Assembly: GCA_014621425.1 (NCBI GenBank)
Contig: JAANBB010000041.1
Location: 1 to 64,000, forward strand
DNA: 64,000 bases
Source of the DNA: Cylindrodendrum hubeiense
Taxonomy: Eukaryota > Ascomycota > Sordariomycetes > Hypocreales > Nectriaceae
Reading direction: 5' to 3'
The notes below the pieces were generated by a model, which saw nothing but the letters and a program-made list of their open reading frames with translations, was not told the origin of the DNA and made no database searches. Both the position numbers and the translations under genes were made by a program. Of the stretch, positions 11,539-23,199 are shown piece after piece; positions within the stretch are counted from its first letter, which is position 1, and the number at the start of each line of letters is the position of its first letter.

Positions 11539-13041
11539 ATGATACACTCAAGAACTGCCCGACTGGCCCTCCCGGCCCTCCGAAGAGGCCAATGGACGTG
11601 CCAAGCTTGTCTGTCCGCGCGCCGGCCCTACTCCCAGAAGCCCGACCAGCGAGAACCGCCTGATCATCGCAAACTCGGCCTCCAGCAAGAACTCTTCATC
11701 AGCTCCCTCTACAGCCCCGGATCCCCCATATTCCTCCCGAACGGCGCCCGAATATTCAACCGACTGGTTGATTTCCTGCGGAAACAATATGTACGATATG
11801 GATTTGAGGAGGTCATCACCCCCACCATCTACAAGAAGTCGCTTTGGGCCAAGTCAGGACATTTGCAGAACTATGCCGACGACATGTACTCGGTGACTGG
11901 GAATACGCAGCAGCCGAAAGCGGACCACGCGGGGTGCTGTGGCGGAGATCATGCCAACACCCCTAAGGCAGAGGAAGAGGAAGAGGGCGACTATGGCTTG
12001 AAACCCATGAACTGTCCCGGCCATTGCCTAATATTCGCTTCAAAACGACACAGCTATCGAGACCTTCCTATCCGCTACGCTGACTTTAGCCCGCTGCACC
12101 GAAACGAAACCTCGGGATCCCTTAGTGGATTGACCCGAGTACGGCGCTTTCACCAAGACGACGGACACATCTTCTGCCGGCCAAGCCAGGTCGAGGAGGA
12201 GATCAAGAAGACACTGGACTTTGTCAAGGTCGTCTACACTGTATTACGATTTGGTGTGAGTTACCGGCTGGCTCTCTCTACCCGGCCAAAGGACCACTAC
12301 ATTGGTACCGAGGAAGAGTGGTCGCGAGCCGAGGACTCATTGAGGCGAGCGCTGGATGCGTCGGGCATGGATTGGGGCGTAAAGGAAGGAGATGGAGCCT
12401 TCTACGGACCCAAGATTGACATCATTCTCAAAGACTCCGACGGAAAAGAGCACCAGACGGCCACGATACAACTCGACTTCCAGCTCCCCAAGCGCTTCGA
12501 GCTCGAGTATCAAGCCCCTGCCCCTGAGTACGAAGCCCGCGGCGAGACCACCGAGGATCCGGCGCTACTGGCCGAGTACGGCCCCGTGCGACCCGTCATG
12601 ATCCACCGCGCCGTCCTAGGATCCGTGGAGCGTCTCATGGCACTCTTGATTGAGAAATATGATGGCAAGTGGCCGTTCTGGCTCAACCCACGCCAGGCGA
12701 TCGTCCTCACTGTCAACACCTCTGCGCCTGTGCTGGACTGGGCCGAGGAGGTGCGCGACGTGCTGGTGGGCCAGAACAAGAAGGTCTACGAGAAGCTTGA
12801 AGCCGGATCACTCCCTGAACTGGGCGATGTTCTGCGGCCGACAGGGCTAGTTGTGGATATAGACACGACGGCGAGGTCCCTCGGCTCCAAGATTAGGGAG
12901 GCGCGTAAGAGTGGCTACGGCCAGATCCTGGTGGTCGGAGACGAGGATGTCAAGAACAAGCAGGTTGCATTGGGCAAGGAGCGGATGTCTCCGGAAGAGT
13001 TGCGCGAGCGCTTGCGAGCCATGGTGGATACATTTGCGTAG
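11539..13041 (+). CDS. MST1: Mitochondrial threonyl-tRNA synthetase
   Basis: This is a single exon of 500 residues. The first ~35 residues are rich in Arg, Ser and Ala and lack acidic residues, as in a mitochondrial presequence. Class II core motifs follow: KPMNCPGHC near 155-163 (zinc Cys), RYADFSPLHRNE and FHQDDGHIFC (motif 2 and a zinc His), and PVMIHRAVLGSVERLMALLIEKY (motif 3 and a zinc His). The C-terminal anticodon-binding domain ends the protein. TGS and editing domains are absent, as in yeast Mst1. It charges mitochondrial tRNA-Thr. A ~30-residue insertion at about 121-151 carries CCGGDH and an acidic run just before the zinc site. The start at 11539 gives the targeting peptide; an upstream in-frame extension lacks support. 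Confidence 0.93.
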   Translation: MIHSRTARLALPALRRGQWTCQACLSARRPYSQKPDQREPPDHRKLGLQQELFISSLYSPGSPIFLPNGARIFNRLVDFLRKQYVRYGFEEVITPTIYKKSLWAKSGHLQNYADDMYSVTGNTQQPKADHAGCCGGDHANTPKAEEEEEGDYGLKPMNCPGHCLIFASKRHSYRDLPIRYADFSPLHRNETSGSLSGLTRVRRFHQDDGHIFCRPSQVEEEIKKTLDFVKVVYTVLRFGVSYRLALSTRPKDHYIGTEEEWSRAEDSLRRALDASGMDWGVKEGDGAFYGPKIDIILKDSDGKEHQTATIQLDFQLPKRFELEYQAPAPEYEARGETTEDPALLAEYGPVRPVMIHRAVLGSVERLMALLIEKYDGKWPFWLNPRQAIVLTVNTSAPVLDWAEEVRDVLVGQNKKVYEKLEAGSLPELGDVLRPTGLVVDIDTTARSLGSKIREARKSGYGQILVVGDEDVKNKQVALGKERMSPEELRERLRAMVDTFA

Positions 13042-13311
13042 ATAGGTAGTCTTCCCCTCTCCCTCTCGGGTGGCCAACGTAGATACAAGTACTCTCCCAA
13101 TTGTCCTCTCTTCCCCATCCCCAGGAGTTCAAAGTTGCGCGGCGCGACTGTGCCTCGCCTTGTATCGCAACATTCCTTGGCGCTGCTGGTAGTGGTGGCG
13201 GGAGTGCGGGTGGCATGTCGTGAGATCATGTTGGTGCCCGATCCCTATCCTATATCGTACGGCGTTGTCTCGCAATGCTGAAGATCTGATGGAGCCTTCG
13301 CGATGGGAATA

Positions 13312-13857
13312 TCACCCTCTCCCTCGGCTCTGGCTCGATCCCGCTTGCTGGTACAGCGCTCTGTAGCTGCAATCAGTACCGTCCCCGGGTTGAAGTCATC
13401 TGATGACTCGACCGGGGTGCGCCGGCCCAACTCACCTCTTCAACTTGTCGTCGACGCCACCACCAGCCTGCTCGACGCGATCGATCATGGCCTGGCGCTC
13501 TACGAGCTGCTCGCGCATGTAGTCCACCGTACGTTTGAGGACCAGGCCCTCAGAGCGGCCCTGGCCCTCCAACCCGGGCACCAGCTCGGTCAGGCGATCG
13601 AATCCCTCTCGGATTGCCTGCCGACGCTTTTGCTCTGCAGGGCGCATTAGTCTTCCATCCGGTCCCTGATCGATCGCGTGAAACAAAAAAAAAAAACACA
13701 ACCCCTAGGATGCAGAGGTTAGAGGGCCTTGGCGCCTGCGCAGCGTACCTGATGCGATGTGGTTCTGCTTCTTCTCCTCCTCGGTGAGGCGCGGTTTGTC
13801 ATCGGCCTGCCCGGCGTCCCCGGCAGCGGGAGACTTGTGGTTTGGCGACGACGACAT
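13312..13857 (-). CDS. Small bHLH transcription factor (INO4-like size and layout)
   Basis: Three minus-strand exons (13749-13857, 13436-13634, 13312-13366) give 120 residues. The spliced protein reads through the bHLH domain: NHIASEQKRRQAIREGFDRL (basic region and helix 1), a GLEGQGRSEG loop, then helix 2 and a leucine/arginine-rich extension. His and Glu in the basic region, spaced as in E-box binders, indicate CACGTG-type recognition. The short length resembles Ino4-type partners that dimerise with another bHLH protein to control lipid genes, but identity beyond bHLH is inference. The second intron and the 17-codon last exon are the least certain part. The first intron contains a poly-A run. 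Confidence 0.8.
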
Positions 13858-14558
13858 TTTCTCGACGACGTTGCTAGTCTCTAAAACGAGTGACGAAGAG
13901 AAATCCCTGGGCCGGGGGGGAGAGTATGTTGGGCGAGAGGTGGGAACTTTTAAAGGTGTGAGGGAACGATGCACACAAGGTAGAGGCGGCTTGTGACGTG
14001 CAAGGATGTTGCCCCAGATCTCCATGTGAAACCCTTGTCCTTGCATGTGCTATGGCGTCGCAGCGCAACAGCCAGCGGCGCTGCAGCTACCTATTTGCTC
14101 CAATTCTCAATTGTCCGATCCACCACGACGTCCCTGGCGCACATGTGATAGTGACGTCCTCGGCTTGTAGGGGAATCCGTCCAGGGTTTTGGTGTCGCAG
14201 TGCCATATTTTCAGATGTCTCGGACCTGATCTGCTTGATCAACACGGGCAGTGTTCGGAGCGCCTTCATGGCTGACATGTGCCTCTTGTGTCCAAGTCCA
14301 ATGCTGCATTCAACTTCCCGCACCTTATTCGTACCTAACTCTAGGGGTCCGCAGCTAGGCTAGTATGACCCCCAACGTAATTCTATGTTTCAAATTTTGA
14401 CAATTCGTGCCTCTGACCCTCTGTACATCGCAACCCGGTTCAAAACATGTCCGGAACAATGAACCATGAGACGCCGTTTCCCTCTATATGTGGTTCAAGG
14501 CAGGCCTGGGTCGGGCCTGTCTCCTGCCTGCTGTTATATCCGAGCAATGCTTGGACCG
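13858..14558. other. Intergenic region, bHLH promoter and Maf 3' flank
   Basis: No gene is seen. A purine/pyrimidine-biased stretch near 13900-13960 lies just upstream of the bHLH start and probably holds its core promoter. Confidence 0.5.
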
Positions 14559-15428
14559 TTACTCCTCTTCGACCTCATCGAACTCATCCTGATCCTGCCT
14601 GAAGATAGTCTTTTCCGCCAGAGCCAAACACCGTCGAACCGGGAGCCCGACCACGTTGTCAACGGCTCCATCGATTTTTTCCACCAACAGCATACCGCCA
14701 ATGCCTTGGATGGCATATCCGCCCGCCTTATCAGCTCCCTCGCGGGTCTTGACATATGACTCAATCACATCGTCTGGGAGTCCTTCTGACTCGGGCAAGA
14801 AGTAGACCTTTGTCTCTTCCGTATAGCTAGCCAACTCGTACCCCGGATGTCTGGCATCTTCCCTAGGTGCCATCACGGTGACTGATGTCAATACCCGGTG
14901 CATCCGTGTATCGCGTAGGAGCTTCAGCATGCGAATGTGGTCGGCCTCGCTTCGCGGCTTCTCCAGGATCCGGCCGTCACGCGTGACGATAATGGTGTCG
15001 GCAGCAATGACGAGGGAGGGGTCGGGGATGGACTTGAGGCTCGTCTCTAGAGCAGCGGAGTAAACATCTATGCATTTTTGGCGGGCGGTGGCGATGACGT
15101 ATTCATCAGGTCCGTAGACCGTCTTGTCGAGGTTTTCGGGCTTGGTGGAAGGCGTGATTTCGAGGTTTGTCAGACCAAACTAGGTAGTGTGAGTATTTCA
15201 ACCGGAGAACGAGGAGTTGGATGTCGGCTGTACCTGTTGGAGCAGCGCTTTTCGCCGGGGCGAGGCGGAGGCGAGGATCACACGCTTGGAGTTCAGATGC
15301 TTGGTGATGGGGAGCTCGAGGGGCTGCGGGCCTCTGCGGATAGGCAGGTTCGGGCGAGGAGCAGCCGTGCCTTCGACTGACTTGTCGTAGTCTGGAGGGG
15401 AATCACTAGTGGTGGTAGAATCTGCCAT
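14559..15428 (-). CDS. Maf/HAM1-like nucleotide pyrophosphatase
   Basis: Two minus-strand exons (15234-15428 and 14559-15179) give 271 residues. The Maf signatures are present in order: RVILASASPRRKALLQQ near residues 49-65, then IAADTIIV, EKPRSEADHIRML, and the C-terminal GGYAIQGIGGMLLVEKIDG with NVVGLP. Maf proteins hydrolyse non-canonical or modified NTPs (for example m5UTP or pseudo-UTP) and sanitise nucleotide pools. The ~47-residue N-terminal extension, rich in Ser, Asp and Pro, is longer than in bacteria but common in fungi. The gene is divergent from Rsc4 across 1.1 kb. Confidence 0.9.
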
Positions 15429-16532
15429 GGTTTCGAGGTGGCCGATCTGCTAAGTGCAAATCCGGAGAGGCGATGATGAGTGTGGATGGCGCGCCAGCTG
15501 ATGCATGCTGGGTTGGAGAACGAGGTCAATGTGGGGGGGTTTGACCATGGAACGCGCCAGCCCGCCCCACGATGGCCGCCCATCCCGCTTGTAGCTCCAA
15601 TTGCGGCCCCTCATTGCGACTGGCGAGACCTGGGGCTTGTTCATGATGTGTGTGTGCTCATGTGTGTTAGTGACTACAACAGCTGTGATGAGTTGAGAGA
15701 AGGGCGATTTGACCCGAAGGAATTGCCACGCCTAGTTGCAATATGCTCAATTGCGTCTGCTGCACGTGTTTCTTGACCTTGCAGAGCTTCGTTTTGGCGC
15801 AGGTACCAACTGCACTGGAGTCTCGAGTGCCCTGGGTCCATGCTTGGACCTCTCCGCAAGCTGGCGACGTGGAAACAATACGTATTGTTGCAGCATAGGC
15901 ACGGGGGCACCTCGATATTCTCCGGAACGGCGATTGATTCATCGGCCGTGTCTTGCATTTTCGATTTTCGCTGCGAACCTGTCTCTCTCTCAGCTCCGAT
16001 GGCTTCAAACGGCATCGCCCCATGCACGTTGCCGTCTGTTTGCCTTGGTGCCTTAGCGCCGTTTTCAGGCATTGCGATCAGCCAAGGGTACCTTCGCGCA
16101 GGTACCTCGCACTGCTGTGTCTCCGTACCCGTGCCACCACCTCACCTTCAGCTGCAGTGCAAAAAGCCAAAACCCGACCTCCGCGACTCGACCCTGACGG
16201 CAGGCCACCTTTCGCGCCTCGAAAAACAGTTCCACGGATTCGCAGCCGCGCGCAGGTGACACCGAAAGCCCCGTAATATTCCGCGGCCGCCTGTTTGACG
16301 CCCCTACGCCGCCGTAATCGCCAGCACCGACCCCCCGAAATCTACGACGTCCGTGGTGCATTTGACGCGACCATTGGACCAGCACGCGTCAAAATCCACT
16401 CGAGCACTGTCGCCGCCGCCTCTACGCAGAGATCCGCGCGAACCCATTGTGCCCTGACGACCGATCTCTCGACAGTGCCCTGCGTAGGACTGTGATGCGC
16501 CCGTCTCCGCGACTGTAGCGAGCACACCCAGC
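15429..16532. other. Intergenic region between divergent Maf and Rsc4 genes
   Basis: Both flanking genes start here and read outward. Overlapping open frames on both strands look like chance products of G+C-rich DNA. No RNA gene or repeat is recognised. Confidence 0.55.
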
Positions 16533-18923
16533 ATGGATACCAAGCGCAAGGCCAATGGGGCTGCCCCTGTGGAAACCCACGATCGTGCCTCCAAGCGTCG
16601 CAAACTCGCTGTAAGTCTATCTCATTGTCTCCATGTTCGTCGGGTCAATGCAATGCTTTTCTTGCTTGCACCGATCCCCCCGCGCCTGCGCGACTTGTTG
16701 ACAGCGCAACACCCAGTCCCGAGACGGAAATGCAGGAACCTGGATAGCTAACCAGCTCCCATCGCAGGAGTTCGATTTGTCGAAAGGAGAGACTCGAGAC
16801 TCGACGACAGCGTATGGTTTGAGCTTCTTGGAACAGATCCGTCGGACCGCCGACAAGAGGTGAGCTGCCGCGGTCGCAATCGATATAGGGCAAGATACTG
16901 ACTCCTCCTTCTGCAGTGGCCGTCTTGTCGCAACCTATTTCGAGCACTTGCTCCCCCGCGACGGCAATGCAGAGTACTACAAGCGAACGCGCATGCCGAT
17001 TTCACTAGAAACGATCGAGAACAAGCTGGACAACGGCGAGTTTGAGAACCTCGCCGAACTCGAGAGCTACTTCAAGCGAATGATTGCCAATGCGAAGGAG
17101 TTCTACCCTCGATCATCCTCGACTTTTGACGATGCGGAAAGAATTCGGAAAGCACTGAGCAATTATATGACCAAGACGAACCCCGCATACCACGTCCGCG
17201 GTTACCAAGCCGTGCCGACTCCGCTCCCTCCGGACTCTGACGCCCAAGAGGGTGAAGACGCAGAAGGAGAGGAGAACGAGGACGAGGACGATGAGGATGA
17301 GGACGACGCCGAAAACGATGATGATGAAGCAGATGAGGAAGAGCCTGAGGAGGAAGAAGAAGAAGAGGATGAGGAGCCCAGCTCGAGAAAGCGATCTATC
17401 ATACTCAAGCGACGAGGCCCAGGTCGTCCTACTCGCGCAGCCGCCGTCGCTAAAACAGAGAGCCCGCGGGCATCTGCCACCCCTAGCCGGCCCGACCACC
17501 AATTTGAGAACGTCCCTTACAAAGGCCTTAACTTCCAGCAAGCTCAAGAGAAGATTGTTGAGGAGTTGCTCCGACACCAGGAGCCAGAGTATGAGCATCG
17601 CTCCCTTTCATCTTCGGTGGTTACTAACAGTGGTGCTAGATATGAGGACGCTTACTTTGAGCCATTCATCAACCTCCCTCCTCGAGCTTTGAAGGACTAC
17701 TACAAGGTCATTACCGACCCGCTTTCCATCAAGAAGTTGCAGAAGATTGTCAAAGGCGTCCACGGGCGTGGCGAGGTCACTGGCGCCAGTGATTTCAAAA
17801 CCTGGAGTGCTTTCCATGAGAAATCTACCCTTCTCTGGACGAATGCCTTCTTCTACAACGAGGAGGGAAGCGAAATCTATTCGTTGGCACAAGAACTAGA
17901 GGTCCGTTTTACAGCTACATGAATCGACCAATCATCTGACTTTTGAATAGAAATTCTTCGTCAAGGAGCTGAAGAAGGCACAAACGGCTGTACCGGAGCC
18001 CACCCAAGCGAAGATCAAGTTGAAAGTTGGTTCAGGTGCAGATGCACCGCCACCATCCAAGAAGATCACGATTCATGTTGGAGGCCGTGGAGGTTCTGAC
18101 GACTCGCCCGCTCCCCAGGCCACTCAATCTACGGATGCGCCAGCCAACGGTCAACCCGTTAATGGCACTCGCACGTCAACTCCTGCTCAGTCAAACCTTG
18201 TCCCTCCAGACAAAGTGGCTCGTAGCCTATCCGCTTCAGTTCCATCTCCAAGCCCGTCAGCGCATGCCGCTCTCAAGGCCGAGGACGGAGCAGCCGGGTC
18301 TCCAGGCATTCCCCGTCCGGTCAGCGCAGTCTCGGCCCAGGCTGGCCCTGGAGTCGGTGCTCCTATCCCCGCCGTTCAGCCTCAACCTGTTCCTCAGAAT
18401 CCTCTGGCTAATAGCTACATGGAGCAAAAGCGGTTCCGTGGCCCTGGAAAAAGTAAGTCCAACGTGAATTATAATTTCCCAAGTGGCAGATTGCTAATAC
18501 AACCTAGGCATCGACGACGCTCTGATTTCAAGCGTGAGGGTACAGCTACACCCGGCTGTTCAAATCCAGAGCCCAACTGTAGCAACAGTGCTGCCTCACC
18601 CTACCGAGATGGTGCAGTCCGCCACCGTTAACTTGCCTGCCCATCTCTGCCGTGTGCTCATCATCCCGCTACTGCCGGACTTGCTGCGCAATCGGCAATA
18701 CAGCCTCTGGACTGTGGTGAACAAGCAACCCTTGAAGCCGAGCCACCAGCAAGCCCCCGGGCAACAGCCCCAAGAGCGTGCCTTTGAGACCATGTTGCAT
18801 CCTGGAGTGAACGTTGTCGAGACGCACCTCATTGCTGCTATGCCTCGAGGCGAGCGCATCCCTGGCGGCCCAGAGGTGGAGTTGGAAGTGTTCACCATCT
18901 TCATCAACGTGTTGAGGAATTAG
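16533..18923 (+). CDS. RSC4: RSC chromatin-remodelling subunit Rsc4 (tandem bromodomains)
   Basis: Five exons (16533-16610, 16768-16859, 16917-17901, 17951-18452, 18508-18923) give 690 residues. Bromodomain 1 (about 40-160) contains YYKRTRMPISLETIENKL; an acidic linker of about 43 residues (about 168-210) and a KRR-rich patch follow. Bromodomain 2 (about 255-390) contains DYYKVITDPLSIKKL and the acetyl-lysine Asn in FFYNEEGSE. A Ser/Pro/Ala-rich linker leads to a conserved C-terminal domain (SIDDALISSVRVQLHP, later GERIPGGPEVELEVFTIFINVL) typical of Rsc4. It targets the RSC complex to acetylated nucleosomes. In bromodomain 1 the usual Asn position reads EFYPRSSS, so canonical acetyl-lysine binding there is doubtful. 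Confidence 0.88.
17221..17385 (+). repeat. GAN-rich low-complexity run coding for acidic linker
   Basis: Almost uninterrupted GAG, GAA and GAC codons encode about 43 acidic residues between the two Rsc4 bromodomains. Such runs change length by slippage. Confidence 0.7.
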
Positions 18924-19535
18924 ACATTCCCCAACCACCAAATGTACACCCATCGGTTTCCGATTCCGATGGGGTACAGGCCGGGATACGGATGATTGTT
19001 GCATTACAGGGGGGCTGTTTTTTACTGGATTGTTTTCGGCGCGTTACGGGATGTGGTGGAATGGGACGGTGCTATCCCCAGGGTCTTAAATGGGATGTAC
19101 GGGGTATTTCTTGAGTCATGCAGCTTCGTCTTTTGGTTCACGGCTGGCATGGATTGGGCGCGGTAGGGGGTTTAGGCTTGTTGGCTTTACCTGGGGGGAG
19201 CAATTGGCTTCCTAGACCCCAAGATCGGGTTACATAGCCATACATAATCAACGCAATTGGCATCATGTCCTTGTTCGCTTGAAGACTTGATATCGCACAG
19301 GAGTCAAGAGCAGTGATCTTAAATATTGTGGAAGAAATTTTCACTACATGAGCGCTTTATAGGTAACCCTTTGGTATGGTAGCGGGTATTAGGCGTGTTG
19401 ATGGAAGTTGTGATATTCTGAATTCTATGGTATCTCAAAGCAGAACCCAGTCCCAAGCGCCACGCAAAGCTATGCGAAAAATCTCCCCGATGCCTTCCAT
19501 ATCACGGTTCCGAATTATTACATCCTTTTGGTTAT
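18924..19535. other. Convergent intergenic region
   Basis: This is the shared 3' flank of Rsc4 (plus) and the mitochondrial membrane protein gene (minus). Composition is more A+T-rich than the coding flanks. No gene is recognised. Confidence 0.6.
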
Positions 19536-20951
19536 TTAGCCAGGCGCTGGTCGCTGCTTTATCTGGACTAAATGCTTGAGCCCAGTCTGGATGCCCATGA
19601 ACTTGCGTAGCTTGGGATCATACCATCCCAAGACGTACACGGCCATGCAAGCAGTCTTGCCCCGTAGCTCCACCACTCCGTCGACTCTGATGCATCCGCG
19701 AGTGGGAGGGCTCTTTGTCGGTTTCCAGTTCCGAGCAAATGTGAGCGAGGCTGCCTGGATAGCGGCCTGGACGCGAGGGTCGATTTGTGTCTCGCCGCCG
19801 AAGAGAGTGCCGATAATATCACCGCTTCCGGTAGGGAACTGCCCCTGGGCAGGCCTTTCAGACTGTCCGAGTATCCGTACTGTTTGCTTTCCGGAGCTTC
19901 CAAACCCAGTACCCTGCCCATTGAGACGATCTAAAGTTACCGACTGCCATGTAGGTTCGGGAGGGGTTGTATTGTTGAAACCTAGGACTTTGGCGACATC
20001 CTGAACAGTCTGTTTGAATAGAAAGTTGACAAATGTCCATGCTGTTAATGCAACTGCCTTGGGATAGATGGCTTTATCCAAGTGGCCTACTGCAGTCGAG
20101 TCTATGGGTCGATCTCCCCAGAAGAGGCCCTCTTCATCAACGATCAGACTGGTCACATATTGTTAGCTAAGCCATGATGGGGTAAACAGGGCTGCTTACC
20201 CAGAAACGTAATGCTTCGGGGGCGGAGCAGGCGGGTAGATGATGTCCAACCAGAGCTTCCTAACTGAGATAGCACCGCCGCCCAAAAGGCGAACAAATGC
20301 TGGGTTCTTCTCAACTCCTCGTTTGATCTCGTCCGCTAGGCCGACTAGAACGTGTTAGAAGCCAGCGACGCGCTTGTCCATGTGATCAACTTACATTTGA
20401 TCTCCTTCTGGAGCTTCGTATCCTGGTTGACCTTGACAAACATCTCCCACTCCGGGTCAGATCCTCGGTAGGGCGGCTGCTTGACTTCCTTGGTGGTAAA
20501 TGGGAATGGCAGGAATAGCATGGGCTCGTCCTCCTCCAAGTTCTGTACCTCCTCCTTCTCCTTGTCGGACAAAGCTTCCCATTCTTCGTCGGCCCAATCG
20601 AGTAGCGGATCGAATACGACGGTCGCGAATATCTGCCAGCAAGTATATAAAACAATGGTTGTGAAGACGGCCCGTCTGTATGATGTGTTAGGACATGGCA
20701 TCACTGGGAACATGGTGGGGTGAGGCAACGCACCCTATCCGCCGACGGAGGCTCGGGCCATAAGACCGACGTTGAATGGTAGCCTTAGGGAAATAAACCG
20801 GCAGGTCTGAAGGCGTCTTTTGTCGGCGCCATGGAAGGAAGGATATTTGTCTCGTTTGTCTTGCGCATGGTCGAATTTGTCGGAGAAGGGCTCGTTGCGT
20901 CGGGATCGCAGAGAGAGTCGCGTGCCGAGAGGCAAGTTGTCGAGCAAACAT
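19536..20951 (-). CDS. Conserved-looking mitochondrial membrane protein of unknown function
   Basis: Four minus-strand exons (20734-20951, 20395-20675 [joined in phase], 20200-20344, 19536-20148) give 418 residues. The first ~70 residues are rich in Arg, Gln and Ser with almost no acidic residues, as in a mitochondrial presequence. One hydrophobic helix follows (AVFTTIVLYTCWQIFATVVF, about 75-94). An acidic soluble segment (DEEWEALSDKEKEEVQNLEEDEP) and a larger globular domain come next, with LFWGDRPIDS, RGCIRVDGVVELRGKTACMAVYVLGWYD and a GTLFGGE turn. I do not recognise the family. An inner-membrane protein with a large soluble C-terminal domain is the simplest reading. It is divergent from the Vps3844 gene with 392 bp between start codons. 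Confidence 0.75.
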
Positions 20952-21343
20952 CCCGCCTTTGACAGAAGCCAGAAGGCTAGGAAAGTTATAAAAAAACGAA
21001 GAGACCGTATATGAAAACTCGCCCTCGCCGTCTCGAAGCAACGTTATGACAAGAAAGGCATCATGGTAGTGGCGATTCCAATGGTGACGGATGGGCTGCG
21101 TCCCGGCGCCGGCGGTTGGTACGGCGAAACGGCGACAGCCACCGTGCACATACCGTTTGGGCACTGTCTGTCGCGAACACAATTCGCGCATGCGCACACT
21201 GTATGACGGAACAACTGGAGGCCGCGAATCCCGACACGTGCAACGCCCCAAGGGACTATCGTCGTGCCTGGAGCTTGGAGACATTCGAAGCTATCTCAGC
21301 CTGGCTCTGCCAACAACCAAAGCTTCATCAACCCCTAGCCAAA
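20952..21343. promoter_or_regulatory. Divergent promoter region (mitochondrial protein / Vps3844)
   Basis: The two genes start 392 bp apart and read outward, so both core promoters must lie here or overlap. No specific operator was identified. Confidence 0.5.
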
Positions 21344-22528
21344 ATGAAGCTCACCATTGGGCTCAGCGCCGCCCTCGCCAGCTTCGCTGCTGCCGCTCAG
21401 CACGCCGCCGAGGTCTACATTCTACCCGCGCCCCAGTCCGCGTCGTCGACGTCCATCTCCCCGAGCATCGCCCGCTTGATCCTGCTCCAGCGTCTTGCCC
21501 CCAGCGGCAAGGGTCCATCGTTTCGCGATGTGCCCGACGTCGCCGATCCCGAGGAAGTCGTCTCCTTGATGAACGCGTTCGGAAAGGAGCCTTTCCAATT
21601 GTTTGCCGATGACGAACGCGTGTCCCCAAGCCAGTTGGTGGTCATGCTGGAGGGGATGACGGATGCTCAGTTCAAGGAAATGGGTGTCGCCCTCGAGATG
21701 CAGCCCGCTTTCACCATCGCGAACCCGCCTTCGGCAGATGCCCACAAGAAATTGATCAAGAACGACTTCTACAACGTTGGAATTACAAACGAGCACAAGT
21801 GCTCTCTGGACCAGGTCGTCAACCCCTTTGAGGAGAGCTGCTGGAGTGGCAAGTCCACTGTCGCCAAGTACGACGTGTCGAAGGTACTTGATGTCGCATT
21901 TCTTGTTCCGATCTGTTTTTACTGACCTGTGCTATAGGACTCTGAGATTCTTGACAACTTGGCGGATAAGATTTCAAAGCTCGCGAAGCTCGCCGCGTCT
22001 GGCGAGATGGAGACCACCCTGGTTCTTCTTCCCTCTTCCAAGTCGACCAACCCGAACCAGTGGTCCGACAAGTCGCAAGAGCTTCGACGCCGGGAGGATG
22101 AGGCTGTCATCGCTTCAGACGCCACCGAGTCCGCCCCGACTTCTGCCGTCAGCAACTCTCCTGCTTTCTACACCTCGACCGGCTCCATCCCTTCTTGCTT
22201 CGACTCTCTGGACAGCTGCTCTACCGGTACCGGAAACTGCTCTGGCCGCGGTTCATGCCAGAACAGGTATGCCAAGACAGACGGTTCCGAGGGCAAGGAG
22301 GTGTGCTATACTTGCCGCTGTCTCAGCACTGTTAGCAAGCAGGGCAGCGTGACTCACTGGGCCGGCGCTGCATGCTCGAAGGCGGACATTAGTGTTCAGT
22401 TCTGGCTGTTCGCTGGCTTCACCATTGTCATGGTTGGCGTTCTGACCCTGGCCATCGGACTGCTCTTCAGCGTTGGCGAGGAGAAGCTTCCTGGAGTCAT
22501 CGGCGCCGGAGTGTCGCGGTCCAAGTAG
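21344..22528 (+). CDS. Vps3844 (DUF3844)-type ER/vacuolar membrane protein
   Basis: Two exons (21344-21883 and 21938-22528) give 376 residues. A signal peptide (MKLTIGLSAALASFAAAAQHA) starts the protein; a luminal domain of about 260 residues follows. Near the C-terminus is an EGF-like Cys-rich block (CFDSLDSC, NCSGRGSCQNRY, CYTCRCL, AACSKADIS). A transmembrane helix (FWLFAGFTIVMVGVLTLAIGLLF) and a short Lys/Arg-bearing cytosolic tail end it. This Cys-rich block plus helix is the hallmark of the Vps3844 C-terminal domain, named for a vacuolar-sorting role. Type I topology is inferred. Confidence 0.88.
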
Positions 22529-23199
22529 AATGGGTTTGCTAAAACGGACTCAACGGTGCGATTGGCAGGGAGGCTAGGATGTGGGAAGCGTATAAGTCGA
22601 CTGGCGGGTCTCTAACACCACAACGACCCCAGGGCGGCATGTACCATATCGGTGTATTGATATACGGGCGTCATAAAGGCAAGGAGCTTGTATTAGGTGT
22701 CTCAGTAACAGAGGCTTCTTTTGTTAGAATGTGTGCATTTCAGTTGTTTTCGAGTACCCCTTCCTTACCCCTTACCTCGTGTACGTCATTGCGGATGCCC
22801 ACCCAGCTATTAGTAAATGCATCCAAGCGTGTTGAAATATTCGAGCGACGCATTGCCCTCATGTTGCTGCCTTGCATTTCACGGCGTTTTCGTGAGTCTC
22901 CGACTGGTCCAAGCTGAAGATATCAAACGAAGCCTTAGCACCGCCTCAGAACTTGTGGCTGATTTGGCCAATCAAGTCCCCTGTCGGATTACTTAGCCGC
23001 GCCTAGCTCGTCTTGATGATTACGTCCGGACTTTGACGCAAAACTCCGTCTTGGCAACCATCTCGACATCTTAAGACTACGTTATGATTCCTCGCCATTA
23101 AAGTCCGCCGGACTTGTTCCTCTTCTTGGCCCTTTCTTCGGCTCCGACCTATGCCATTTTCCTGTCGCCTTATCCGAATTCGGCCGTGTTCGCGCTGAG
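22529..23199. other. Intergenic region upstream of the Zn2Cys6 gene
   Basis: No gene or RNA is recognised. The last 150 bp are moderately pyrimidine-rich on the plus strand and probably contain the promoter of the next gene. Confidence 0.55.
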
